Below are positions 11,557 through 22,209 of a stretch of 64,000 nucleotides of DNA, piece after piece. The notes beneath the pieces were generated by a model. That model was not told the origin of the DNA and searched no databases. It saw only the letters and a list, made by a program, of their open reading frames with translations. The stretch comes from Caenorhabditis remanei (Eukaryota; Nematoda; Chromadorea; Rhabditida; Rhabditidae). Numbering within the stretch: the stretch's first letter is position 1; every line of letters starts with the position of its first letter. A program made the position numbers and the translations under genes. Where the stretch lies: contig NW_026526025.1 of NCBI RefSeq assembly GCF_010183535.1, positions 124,001-188,000 of the forward strand. Reading direction: 5' to 3'.

Positions 11557-12666
11557 ATGGCTTTGTGGAAACACATCAAAGCGATTTCCTATAAGGCTCG
11601 GAGAACTCATACTTCGGTTTTTGCTGTGAAGAGTCAGGAAGATTCTCCGAAAATGTTGGAACTAAGACCTTCAATAGCTATGTCTCAGGAAAAACAACAA
11701 TCGGTGCGCTGTTCGGGATACAATATGACCTACTGGTGAGTATTTTCAACCGGTTTTCAAAAATGTATTGTATTTAAAAGGTGACTTCAATATTTGAAGT
11801 GAAACTTACTTTAAAAAATTCATATAGAAAACAAAACTTGTCTATTTTTCAGTTGGTCATCCGACACAAACATCCTCGTTGTTACATTCGATGAGAAAAC
11901 TATGGTTCCAACGGTGCAGTTTGTACACCAGCACATAAGCAGCCTATTCGGCAGTCATCTCCAACACGGTTGCACTCTTCTCTCGTATGATCTGATGTTT
12001 CTCCCAGCGATTCTTCCGATTACATCAAATGTGCTCATTTCGCATTTGGTAATGGTGCCAACTCTTCTCGATGCGTTTATCTCGAAAATGGAGAATCAAG
12101 AATATTTAACCATGAAGAATCAAATGAGAGATCTTCCACTGTTCAACGTCAAATTCATCAGCTGCAAACATCTCAGTTTCATAAATGCCTATACTTTGGC
12201 TCCAGAAATATTGTCGCGTTTTGGAGGACAGACAGTTGTCATGTATAATGCTATCATGGAAGATGCAACCATTGTCAAATTTGTTGCAAACTGGCAAAAA
12301 GGGAATTTCGCCCCTAACCTTAAGTTCTTGAAACTATACTTGAATTTTTCTCATCTTTTCCATCCTGCCGTCATCACAAACTCACTGAAGATCAAAACTT
12401 TTTCTCATTCTAAGAGCCCACCTTGTTTCCAATACCCAGTCAAGTAAGAAGAATCGATTAAAAGAAAATTTATTTTTATTTTTTCTTGCAGAACCTACTT
12501 TGGCGCCGAAGAAACACTCCTAAAGCATGACTCGGTTGTAACAACTTATGTTGTGAGAGAAACTGACAAGGTTGTTGCGTCGATAAGTGTTTCCGAAGAC
12601 CGTTTCGATTTTTGTGTATGGGAGTGGAACGAAACGCAAATGAAGGAGATGGGATATATTGAGTGA
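11557..12666 (+). CDS. F-box-associated (FBA_2 type) protein
   Basis: Three exons, 11557-11735, 11853-12443 and 12492-12666, give 314 residues with consistent phases and standard GT/AG borders. The middle of the protein has the nematode FBA_2 layout: a segment around residue 55 (SVRCSGYNM), then a block ending NAIMEDATIVKFVANWQKG, which matches the conserved 'tnedl..flk.Wi.G' region of that family. FBA_2 proteins are normally substrate adaptors of SCF ubiquitin ligases and begin with an F-box of about 45 residues. Here the ATG follows directly after an acceptor-like ttgctgcag, and I find no F-box upstream, so either a 5' exon was lost or the gene encodes an F-box-less FBA protein. The DNA just upstream holds a MITE. 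Confidence 0.7.
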
Positions 12667-13760
12667 CAGTTGAGATTCCCCTTTGTGATTCGTTCTGATT
12701 ATCATTCTTTTATCAATTAATTTCCCTGCTCTGACTTTGTGGCTTGCCTTGATTACTTCCAATTAAACTGTTTTATATTATTTTCAACTAAACGATCCCA
12801 CATATTTGAAAAAGCTCTGGTTTCTCAAAATCCCCCATTGGTCGCTTTGATTTGTTCAGGTTTAAACATTTGATTTTTTTCTTTTTCAAAAAAACTTTTC
12901 CACTTTTTGACATTTCTTGATAATGTTTCTGTATCACTTAAACTATTGGAATAAAAGGTACCGCAAGGTATACCAATAAACATGAGTTCAATTTGTCTGT
13001 ATTCCAGTTTCTTGTATCCGTAGCACCATGTCCGGCGTCTACGTCTCTTACAAGGGAAATCTTTGGAGACACGACTTTCAAACGATCTATAAATTTGGTT
13101 ATAGGTATTTTCGACCACGAGGAGTCCATTTTTGCAGTCAAAAGCTGCTAAATGTCTATGAATTTATATATTTCGATTCGAGATGAAGGGCAAAGAGCCA
13201 CTGATACAACCGAAGTGAATTACAAAAATATATAGAAACAATTTGTCGGCCTATTCTGGAGGACGCAAAATTAGGATGGAAACTATTTTTCCCTTTGGAA
13301 GTAGTAAAAGGAAAAATAGTTTTTGCCCTTTTTTGCTACCTTGTGAATAGGTCAAAAGTGAGAGAGGGGGGGGGGGGAGACTAGTAAGTAGAAATGTTGA
13401 GAGTGAGATACTTGGACAGGTTTAACCGTTTGACATTATTTTTAAAACACAGGGAGGAAAATTTGAGAGGAAAAACATGCACGGGGAGTGAATTCTATAA
13501 GAGCCGAGTTATGAGCTCTCAAACATTTCATGTGAATAAGCCTTTTCACGTTAAATTCCAAATCGACATGTAGTATACGCAAGATATTCTCATTTTTGCG
13601 ACACACGAGCACAGCGTAAACCGCCTATGTTGTTAGTTTTCTTTTTATGATCTTTTTGTTTTTGTTTCAGTAATTTCAGTTTCCGTTTTCTTTGCTGCTC
13701 TGAATTGACCTGCTTCTTAACCAATTCTTGTTTCTGCTCACTTGTTTTCTGCTCACTCTC
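12667..13760. repeat. Split second copy of the palindromic MITE
   Basis: About 13045-13165 and 13500-13630 match the left arm of the 6.9-kb palindromic MITE ('cttacaagggaaa', 'tcgaccacgaggagtcc', 'agccgagttatgagct', 'gtatacgcaagatattct'). The 330 bp between them, including a run of G at about 13366-13376, are unrelated and look inserted. No gene is seen in the rest. Confidence 0.6.
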
Positions 13761-15080
13761 TTAGTTCAGTTGTTCTTATCCGTTCGTGTTGTTGGGCTTC
13801 TTCGCTAAATCGGGAGTTCTCACAAAACGCCTTCTTAAAACCTTCAAACATTGCATCTGCGATGTCGTCGACCAGCTTTTCTGTATTTCAACCTCCCAGC
13901 ACCATCTCGTTGCCCGTTTGATACCTTACGTCCTGCTAACAAATGCTCCATCGACCTCCCATGAATGAAAACGAAACAGGGAAATTATGGTAATTAGTTT
14001 AAATAAATTGAAGAAATTAACACCAGCATTCAAACATGGAAACTTTCAGAACACTACCTGTTCGGTGGTGTATTGGTGGACCAAATTGGAAGCATTTCGG
14101 TAGATACACCGATTTCACTGAACAAGCAAAATGTCATCACCCACTCAATGCAGCTGACAACAAATGTTTTAATAATTTTAAAATTATGATAACATTGCAA
14201 TTCATTGTTAGACATGTTCATGTTCCATATCTGTTTTCAATTTGCTTATCTAATAACGTCGTCCATTTCTCCCGGGCCAGACTTCCCAATATGTTTCTAG
14301 AGATGTTGCTTTCTCCTCACCACACTCTACATAAACGGACGGTCTTTTTGCGTAATGAGAATTTGTAATGGCAGCCCTCGAGATGGCTTTTGGGAAAAGG
14401 CCGCTACGTTCTCCCACCGCCTACAGGGGCCCATATACCATGTTCTCATTTCCTGGAACACCCTCCACCACCAATCGTCATCTGGCTCCGTTCCAGCATT
14501 ACAACTCTCAGATATGAAAGATCTCAATACGTTACTCTGAGACTTCAATTACCTCTTCTTATTTATCTTATCTCTCTATGAAACCATTCCACCGTCAAAT
14601 TGTTTCTTTTCTCAGGCTACGATCAATTCCTCTATCCGTTCATAACCATGAAATAAAAACTCAAAAAACGACGAAAAAGATATAGTATTTGCATACTAAA
14701 AATGAAAAATGGGGCTTTTCCGTTTTTCATGAAATAAAACAAACATTCCCAAAGGAGTAGTTTCTTCTTTTGACGTCCCGTCTACTGTTTCTTTTGGACT
14801 GTTCTCAGGCCTCTATTTGCGAACGGCTAATGAGGGCCGATCACACCTATTTCGCTCATCTAACCCTGTCTTATCTTGACATAATCTTCCATTTTGCCTA
14901 CTATTGATTTTGATTGACCTGCGAATTGCTACACAATGACGTATAGAGGTCTGTTCTATTGTTCTGAACACAACCGTCATTGTCACTACTGACCACATCT
15001 CCAGGTTTTTGTCTTTTTCAAGCTGTTCTCTTTTTTTCTTCTGTTTTGCTGTTTTGTAACTAACCTTATCTCATTTTTCA
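13761..15080. other. Intergenic, nothing recognised
   Basis: Several 60-110 codon open frames exist on both strands, none with a recognisable domain, splice chain or start context. A trans-splice-like acceptor (ctcatttttcag) at 15069-15081 marks the 5' end of the next gene. Confidence 0.4.
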
Positions 15081-15121
15081 GAATCTGGATTCAATTTTTG
15101 AAACCGAATATCGAAAAAAGA

Positions 15122-16751
15122 ATGGATCAAACTGAAATGCAGTATCAAGTTCTAGCAATCATGATGAGAGCTGGCATGGCAGAAGCAAAGGTAAGAACAT
15201 CTTTCATTTTAAATACACGTAGTCAACTTCCAACAACCTGTAATGAATGAATTTGTAATGTTTGAATCTTCTCCTTGTTGGAAATTGGTCACATTCTGAA
15301 TAAAACTGATTTTGTATCTCCAAACTCCGTTCTTTATTCAGATCACCGACGCTATCAATACTCTTGATAAATTTCCTACTACGGTTGAGGTGTTTGATAG
15401 GTGCAATCTACCGTACATCATTTCGAGATATGCTGCAACCAATGAATCTGCTCGAAAGCTAGCATTCACATACAAAGAAATAAAAGATGCTCAGCTCATA
15501 GAGGAACAGTCACTTCTTTTTGAAGACTTTCTTGCTGGAGTAAAAATGGAATGCGAAGAACAAATGCCTTCTCACCATGTCGTAAATCTTGTAATGAACT
15601 TGCTGCAGAATGTAAATATGAATTGTGTAAGTTTTACCATCGTATTGTTTTGAAAGTTAAAAGTTAATGCCAAATACCCGGAATAACCGCACTTAGTCCA
15701 CAATTATTACTGAAGTAATTTTAACGTAACAAATGTAGTTTATTTAAGGCACATCCAAGATTTGAATGATCTTATAATAAATAATTTGTTTGAGATGAAA
15801 TAATTATTTTGCAGGTAAGACTTGCTTACCGGCTCTTGGACAGTCTGAATTTTAATTTGGACTTGTACTTTGAATTGTATGATCAAGCTATTGATGATAG
15901 TAACGAAATTGTGGAGGCTAAACGATTAGTCGACAATATCGACCGATTTATTCTATACAATGAAGCTGTCGACGAAGATATGGAATTTAGCGATGATGAA
16001 GGAGAAGAGGAAATAGATGAAAATGACGAAATAGAAGAGAATGAAGAGCTCCAAATTCCAGATGACAATGATGATGATATTAATGTAGAAGATGTTATTG
16101 AAGAAGCGGAGGAAGAAAATGACTCCGGAGTTGAAAGTGAAGGAGAGGAGCTTATTATTGAAAGAAATCAAGAAGAGGAAGAAGAAGTAATACGCTTACG
16201 TGCTGCAATTGGAGACATTTTCATGAGAAACTTCGCACAGTGTTTGTTGTGGGGAAATACTGAACAGGTTGGTTTTTTTTTAATTATACAATTTGTATGC
16301 ATATGACTTTCAGATTACAAGAGCTGCCGCGTTTTTCCAAGAATTTGAGGTTCACCCTTCAATTTACAGAAAATACGAAATTTCCCGACTAATAATTGAG
16401 TGCCCATCTATACTAAAGTATGTTGACAAACTTCTTGAACAGATTAAAGAGATAGAATCTGAGCCCTACGCGGTCAATGATATTGAAGTGTTTAATCAAA
16501 TTATCAAATACACGGAGTTGACAAATCAACCACTGGACGATGTCTATGAAGTTCTATCATATTATTTAATTAATGCCTCTGAAATCTATAGAGATCGTAT
16601 TATCAAAATGTTTTTGGAAAAGCCTGTCACTTATGTTCAGTTCGTTAATTTGGGTATCGAGGAGTTCTTGCTTCAGAGTTTGGATAAAACGGACGACATG
16701 ATGCTTTTAATTCAAAAAATTCAAGGTTTGAGAATGGAAACCATCTCGTAA
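15122..16751 (+). CDS. Acidic nematode protein, possible TFIIS N-terminal-like region
   Basis: Four exons (15122-15190, 15342-15626, 15815-16267, 16314-16751) join in frame to 414 residues. A ctcatttttcag acceptor 40 bp before the ATG suggests trans-splicing. Residues about 20-75 (for example LDKFPTTVEVFDRCNL and ARKLAFTYKEI) have the helix pattern of a TFIIS N-terminal/LW domain, as in transcription elongation factors, but I cannot confirm this by eye. Residues about 160-235 form a very acidic stretch (runs of Asp and Glu), as in chromatin or transcription proteins. The last 145 residues look helical. A polyadenylation signal (aataaa) follows at about 16864. Splice sites and frame are intact, so the gene is probably functional; the role is unknown. 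Confidence 0.75.
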
Positions 16752-16869
16752 CGTTAAAAATGGATGTGTATGACAATTTTATCAAGTCAACTCAAAGTTT
16801 GTATTTGTTAAATTTGTATGTTTTTCTTTGATTTTTAATCTTTGATATGTTTGATTTTTAATCAAATAA

Positions 16870-17984
16870 AATTTAATTTCAAAAGCATTATGATTAAGAT
16901 TATACTTTTCTAAAGATCAAATGTGGAGCTCTGAAACAAAATCAGTTATGCAGTGTTTTGATGCGATAACTCTTTATCTTTTTGCAAACTAAAATCAAGT
17001 TAAAGTATTGAATTCTTCATTATCTTCAATTATTCTCTATGTGGAAATCCATTTTTTTTGTGGTTTCCCATTTCTTATATTCATACCTTCACCTCATTAA
17101 CCTTTAAATGTTCGATATGTCGCGGTGCCACGGAATCCATAAATACATGGTACAGTGCTACAAAAGTTCTAAATTGAGTTAGAATTTAGGTTAATTTATC
17201 AATACTTCAATTTTTTGTTTTTTATGTTTTGTTTTGAAAACATTAAAAAATAGTCATTACGTACCAATTTTTTTGTTAACATCAGTTTTCAGACTAACTC
17301 ACGCTTTTCTGTAAAGAAATAGACATCCAGATGAACTGACACACAGACAGACTTACTGAGAAAACAAATGCTAAAGGAGATTTAAACAGCCGTAGACACA
17401 AAACAGCGATTTCCTACTTCTCATCATTTTTTCTCCAGATTTCTATAAAGAAATAGAACATCCGGATAAACTGACAAACAAACAAACTTAATGAAAACAC
17501 AGCTGCTATCACAAATTTAGACAAGAATACATACAAAAGGACGGGTTCCTCCTTGTCTCCATTTGGTGTAACTGTTTCCCTGAAGGAATAAGACATCAGC
17601 AAACATTCTCTCCAATTGTGTGATTTTTTGTCATATTTCCAACCCATTCCAATTTTTGTTGTGAGGATAAAATAACCGTTCACTTGAGAACGTTTTATTA
17701 TAGCTTCTCCATAAAAAAATTTTCTCGGTTCTCTGTGTTTCTTTATGATTAAAATGCGTGTGACACCTTATTGTTCAGCGAGAGATTTTGAGAGGAGGCC
17801 ATAGTCTGCGTAGTGAAAACGATTTTGTTAAAAGACTTGGGTCTGTTTCTCAGATGGAGTATATGTTACATTAAAGATGTTATTGAATGACATCCGAGCT
17901 CGTTCTCGTTTTCTACTCCAATATTGTTAACCAGCCTGTCTCCCCCGCCTTCGGCGGTTGAGCCGGCTGGTCTCTCTTCATTCG
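16870..17984. repeat. First copy of a diverged segmental duplication, and flanks
   Basis: About 17165-17520 is similar to 18130-18480 on the same strand: shared blocks include 'agttagaatt.aggtta', 'catcagttttcag', 'gacacaaaac' and 'tttctataaagaaatagaacatccg'. A strong hairpin (ccgccttcggcgg within ccagcc...ggctgg) lies at 17933-17971. An 89-codon minus-strand open frame at 17414-17683 overlaps the repeat and is not called a gene. Confidence 0.55.
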
Positions 17985-18141
17985 TGTGTGCCCGCATGGT
18001 TGAGTGGTCTAAAGCGGCGGTCGTTGTCCAAATCACGCCAGTTCGGTTTTGCCCGTTGGCTCAGTTTCTCTTCTCTTTCCAAAACCGTTGCGGACAGCGC
18101 CTCAGACGACGCCCAATTGTCTTTTATATATAAGAATGATA
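17985..18141 (+). mobile_element. tRNA(Leu)-derived SINE-like element, copy 2
   Basis: A tRNA-Leu-like head (ATGGTTGAGTGGTCTAAAG, then a B-box-like GTTCGGTTTTG at 18040) is followed by a pyrimidine-rich linker, GTTGCGGACAG and the tail TTTTATATATAAGAATGAT. Order and tail match the minus-strand copy at 7420-7600. It lies exactly at the start of the second duplicated segment. Confidence 0.6.
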
Positions 18142-19074
18142 AAGTTAGAATTCAGGTTAGCTCATCGATACTTTCAATGTTTTGTTTGTGATGTTTCTCT
18201 TAAGAATTATTCAATAAATGAAAACAAATTAATAACGCACCAACTTTGTTTTGTTGGCGTCAGTTTTCAGTCTAATCCACACTTTTATGTGAAGAAATAG
18301 AAATCCGAATAAACCGGCACACAGACAGGCTCATCGAAAAAACAACTACGATTCAGACAACCGTAGACACAAAACTGCAAATTCATACTTCTCATCATTT
18401 TGTCTAGAGATTTCTATAAAGAAATAGAACATCCGAACGAACCAACACAGAAACAGACTTAATAAGAACACAACAAAAAATAAGTTTTTAACTACAAATC
18501 ATGATTGATCAGTTACGCAAGTCCATGAGATTGCAACTGTCTATAGAAAAATTCTCAAAAAAAAAACAAAAATATCCACTCGCAACAGCACATTTGTGAA
18601 TTTAGTGCAGCTGCCCTTAGCGTTTTACACAACTCTCTAGTTCAGGAAAAACAAAAAAAACTATTGCATTGAAAGAAACAGGTGGTACCGCAACTAAAAA
18701 AGACCCTGCTAGTTTCACTCATTCATTGTTCTCCAATTCATCGTCATCGGTTCGCTCACTCAATTTTTCATTCAGATTGGTAAGTTGATAGTTTCCTGGT
18801 TATTATAGTTTACTGTGCCACTGTTCTGACTTCATTTTCAAAATGAGCAGAAATTTGATGCGGTCAGTGGATTTACGAAATTTTCATTCATGTTTGTAGA
18901 AATGTGAAAATACCAAAATAGAGGGAAAGTCGGCTCGCAGTTACCATTAACAAAACCAGAATGTAAAACTGACATGAAAATTTTGAGTTTTGATTGATTT
19001 TTGACCAAAAAGGACTATTTCTCCAGCGACATAAATTTGCAATTATTGTTTGACATTCACATAACTTTACAGCA
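18142..19074. repeat. Second duplicated segment and promoter side of next gene
   Basis: Up to about 18480 this matches 17165-17520. The rest, 18481-19074, is AT-rich and leads into a tttacag acceptor two bases before the next ATG. A C/T-rich segment at 18700-18780 could be the promoter or first non-coding exon of that gene; this is inference. Confidence 0.45.
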
Positions 19075-19677
19075 ATGGATCATAATCAAAATCAAATTGA
19101 TGTTGACAATAATACCGCTGATTCGGATTTCTCACTTCAAAGAGCCAAAAAATGCGATGAAGTTTTCGAAATGCATTTTCAATGGAATACCCCGTATTGC
19201 AAACTTCATGGTCAACGAGGTGTACCAACAGTCTGCAATTGTCCGGAAAACACGCTGACTCTCCCGGATCCTGAGCACATACCACATTTTCTACAGTTTC
19301 TCAAAGCTAATGGTGGTTATGCGGTTCACAACATTGCTATAAAAGAACTGAAAGTTGTTAAGGCGGAATTGGTAACGAAAATTGAAAAATTGAATGAAAA
19401 CATTGTCAACTGGAAACCAGAGAGTGGAGTTTCAATGAATGAATATTTCGATGACTTGGAAAAGGCTGCAAGAGAACATGATCGTGCAGAATTGGAAATG
19501 CGGAGAAAAGAAGATTCACTCAGAAGAGGTGATGAAGATAATAACGAGTTGCTACGACACATAGAGTTAGAAGACTCGGATGACTCGGATGAAGAAAAAT
19601 TTGAAGACGAAGAATATGAGAACGAGGACGAAGGATTCGAGGATGGTGATGGTATCCGTGATGCTGAAAATTTGTAG
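19075..19677 (+). CDS. Acidic protein of unknown function
   Basis: A single 200-residue open frame, with a tttacag acceptor immediately upstream of the ATG as expected for trans-splicing. Residues 40-65 contain a Cys/His cluster (YCKLHGQRG, then VCNCPEN) that could bind a metal. Residues 85-150 are strongly charged and helical, probably a coiled coil (KAELVTKIEKLNEN). The final 45 residues are almost only Asp and Glu. I do not recognise the family. The reading frame is intact and the codon use is ordinary for the window. Confidence 0.65.
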   Translation: MDHNQNQIDVDNNTADSDFSLQRAKKCDEVFEMHFQWNTPYCKLHGQRGVPTVCNCPENTLTLPDPEHIPHFLQFLKANGGYAVHNIAIKELKVVKAELVTKIEKLNENIVNWKPESGVSMNEYFDDLEKAAREHDRAELEMRRKEDSLRRGDEDNNELLRHIELEDSDDSDEEKFEDEEYENEDEGFEDGDGIRDAENL

Positions 19678-20058
19678 GTTTAAATGTCAGGAATTCCGAA
19701 AATCGATTAATAACAGTATAATGTTCTACACTTTTCTGTCCTACATAGTTTTCCAAAAACTGAAAACAAATTTTTTCCTAGCTGCAGCGCACTGAGAACA
19801 AACATTTAGACAAATAGAAAGCGTCTAATGAATATTGATAACACAAATAATAATTAGGTCAGGTTTCTATCAACCGATTTCTCAAAAGCAGCCTAGTTTT
19901 TCGGTGAATGCAAAAAAATCGAGAAATGAAGAGGAACTCTTGCGTGACGACCGATATGTTTAATAACAAAAAAGTTTGTTGCTTTCGTGGTTTGAAAACT
20001 TTATGTAATTTACCCTCACTTAAAAAATTTAACAAGATTTATGAATCTACTAGACTTA
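19678..20058. other. Intergenic
   Basis: 3' flank of the acidic gene, up to the TTA target site of the adjacent transposon. Nothing else is recognised. Confidence 0.4.
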
Positions 20059-20284
20059 CTAGGGAATGGTCTAAACTGACCGTGGAGTTTAGAAACGAGA
20101 CCTAGCACAATCGATAGACAATCAAATTTTAATGGGAAATCAGTTTTCAAAAATTGCTGAATGGTCTCCAGAATCCAGATATTCTAGTCTGAAAATGCAA
20201 ACTTAATACATGTGATTTACTCAATTTTCCACCCAAATTTAGATGTGTTTCGCCCCAATTATCACGGCACCTGAACACTCCTCT

Positions 20285-20360
20285 AGGCGAGCGATCCATG
20301 GTCGAGTGGTGAGTGTGTCTGCCTATGAAACACACTATGCAGGTTCGAACCCCGCTTTTT
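20285..20360 (+). other. tRNA-like sequence inside the transposon
   Basis: Contains an A-box-like GGTCGAGTGG, an anticodon-arm-like GTGTGTC...ACACAC pairing, and a T-arm GCAGGTTCGAACCCCGC followed by TTTTT, a possible Pol III stop. It is repeated in inverse orientation at about 20623-20680. It is part of the element and lacks a convincing acceptor stem, so it is not called as a functional tRNA. Confidence 0.55.
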
Positions 20361-20680
20361 CAAACTTTTTTTGTTTTTTCTATTCTTCCTCATTTTTTAC
20401 TTTTTGAGCCGTTTTCTCATTACATCTAACCAGAACTGCGCCGTGAGTATTTTATATCTGTCTTGTAGTTGATAATATCGTTGACGGTACTTCTGATTCG
20501 CTTAACTTTCAAATTACTTCATGTGATTCAGCACCGTTCGCAGTTTTGGTTAGATGTAATGAGAAAACGGCTCAAAAAGTTAAAAATGAGGAAGAATAGA
20601 AAAAACAAAAAAAGTTTAAAAAAGCGGGGTTCGAACCTGCATAGCGTGTTTCATAGGCAGACACACTCCACAGGCAGTCC
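20345..20680. repeat. Inner inverted repeat of the transposon
   Basis: Arms of about 90-110 bp (about 20310-20435 and 20548-20680) pair almost perfectly; shared blocks include 'ggttagatgtaatgag' in one arm and its inverse in the other. The loop is about 110 bp. The right arm ends in the inverted tRNA-like sequence. Confidence 0.7.
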
Positions 20681-20689
20681 GCCACGGAC

Positions 20690-21690
20690 GCAATATGGAC
20701 GATATATGGGCCGCGCGTGGACTCAGCACGAATTCGCTGAGGATTGTATGTGGTCCGTATACGGTCCGTTTTGAGTCCGCGCGCGGACGTAGTCGCTCGC
20801 ACCGCCAGCCCTCTCCCTACTTTTTTCCGGTTGAGATCGTCATTTAACAAGGAAGATTAGTGATAAAATTACTATTTTATTAAAAGAAAGATAGAAAGAA
20901 CATTAAAAATGATTAAAAAAAGAAGAAAACACAGCAAATTCGACTTAGAAATCAGAAGTTTGTCCGGCAGTCTTGCCCTTGAAATCCATCGAATACCAAT
21001 TGTCGTAGAAGCAGTTTTCAGTCGTTGACTTCTGTTTTCACTTCGTATTTCTGAAAAGAAAATCAATTTATTGCGGAATAAAATATAATTGTTCAGTTAA
21101 CTTACTTTCGAAAATGGGTTCCTCCCTTCGGAAAAATACAGTGTTGTGCTTGGGAAGTGCCCAATTTTATCGAATTACCTCACTGAAAGAAGATTATTTT
21201 GAATAGAAAATGCTGAATACTATTACAAACCTTTGAGAAAAGCGATGAATTGATTCCATGTTAGCTGTCGCTGCTGCTTCTCTTTTTGGGATCATCGGAC
21301 TGACTGAAAACACAATATTTTTTGATCATTCACAATAAATGAGAGAATTTTTCACGAAAACATTAATTAAGAGGAATTTCAATATAAAAAACATAAAGAA
21401 AAGCGAAACTTTCGAAAAAATAAGGAAAGAAACGTAAAAGCTCCATAAATGATTAAAAATTTCGTTATCCGAGTGAAGTCCGAGAGCTTCGGAAGAGCTG
21501 CTGCATGCCGCGGCCGCGGCCAGCGCGCCCATATACGGTCCGCGCGCGGACGCCTGCCGCCCACTTCCACCTCTTTTCCCGAAGTCCACGCTGCGTCCAT
21601 ATACAGTCCGCGGCGGACCACATTTCCGCTGCGGACTCTATATGGACGGAAAATGGGACTGAATCCGCATGCGGTCCGCACGCCAACAAC
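20690..21690. other. GC-rich palindrome clusters and AT-rich core of the transposon
   Basis: 20690-20815 and 21505-21690 are strongly GC-rich and carry repeated short palindromes of the type GGTCCGCGCGCGGAC next to ATATACGG or ATATGGAC. Between them, 20870-21320 has three minus-strand segments with exon-like borders, but no frame joins them into a credible protein. Open frames in the GC-rich parts reflect base composition. Confidence 0.5.
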
Positions 21691-21949
21691 CTGTGTCACC
21701 ACTCGACCATGGATCGCTCGCCTAGAGGAGTGTTCAGGTGCCGTGATAATTGGGGCGAAACTCATCTAAATTTGGGTGGAAAATTGAGTAAATCACATGT
21801 ATTAAGTTTGCATTTTCAGACTAGAATATCTGGATTCTGGAGACCATTCAGCAATTTTTGAAAACTGATTTCCCATTAAAATTTGATTGTCTATCGATTG
21901 TGCTAGGACTCGTTTCTAAACTCCACGGTCAGTTTAGACCATTCCCTAG

Positions 21950-22209
21950 TTAATGCTTTAATTATTTTGAATCGAGCTTTAAACTATTGATGACTATTAA
22001 CAAATAACAACAAAAAAACGCGTAAAACTAGGGAGGCAGTCATTATACAAATATCAGGAACCATACAAAATAAAGATTGATCAAATCATATACACAAAAA
22101 ATAAACTCAAAATTCTAATTATTTCGAGTGCAAGCTAAAATAACGAACTACTTGACAAGCAAAAAGAAAATCAATAAACATTTGACAAATGATCATGCAA
22201 ATCATTCAA
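21950..22209. other. Intergenic, 3' side of epsin gene
   Basis: AT-rich sequence between the transposon and the epsin stop codon. No feature recognised. Confidence 0.4.

Larger units (their letters stand above)
20059..21949. mobile_element. 1.9-kb inverted-repeat DNA transposon with TTA target duplication
   Basis: The element starts CTAGGGAATGGTCTAAACTG at 20059 and ends with the inverse at 21949, and is flanked by TTA at 20056-20058 and 21950-21952. The terminal inverted repeats are about 255 bp (20059-20312 and 21700-21949) and nearly identical, so insertion is recent. Both arms reach into a tRNA-like D-arm (CATGGTCGAGTGG). The interior has a second inverted repeat and two GC-rich stretches. 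No transposase is visible, so it is non-autonomous; the superfamily is not assigned. Confidence 0.8.

Noticed and set aside
17414..17683. Possible receptor-like membrane protein
   Set aside because: The hydrophobic stretch lies in duplicated non-coding sequence and the other copy has no open frame.
20285..20360. Functional tRNA gene
   Set aside because: The D- and T-arms look right, but the acceptor stem does not pair and the sequence is duplicated inside a transposon.
21326..21861. Open frames of 74-128 codons on both strands
   Set aside because: They arise from the GC-rich palindromes and terminal repeat of the transposon.
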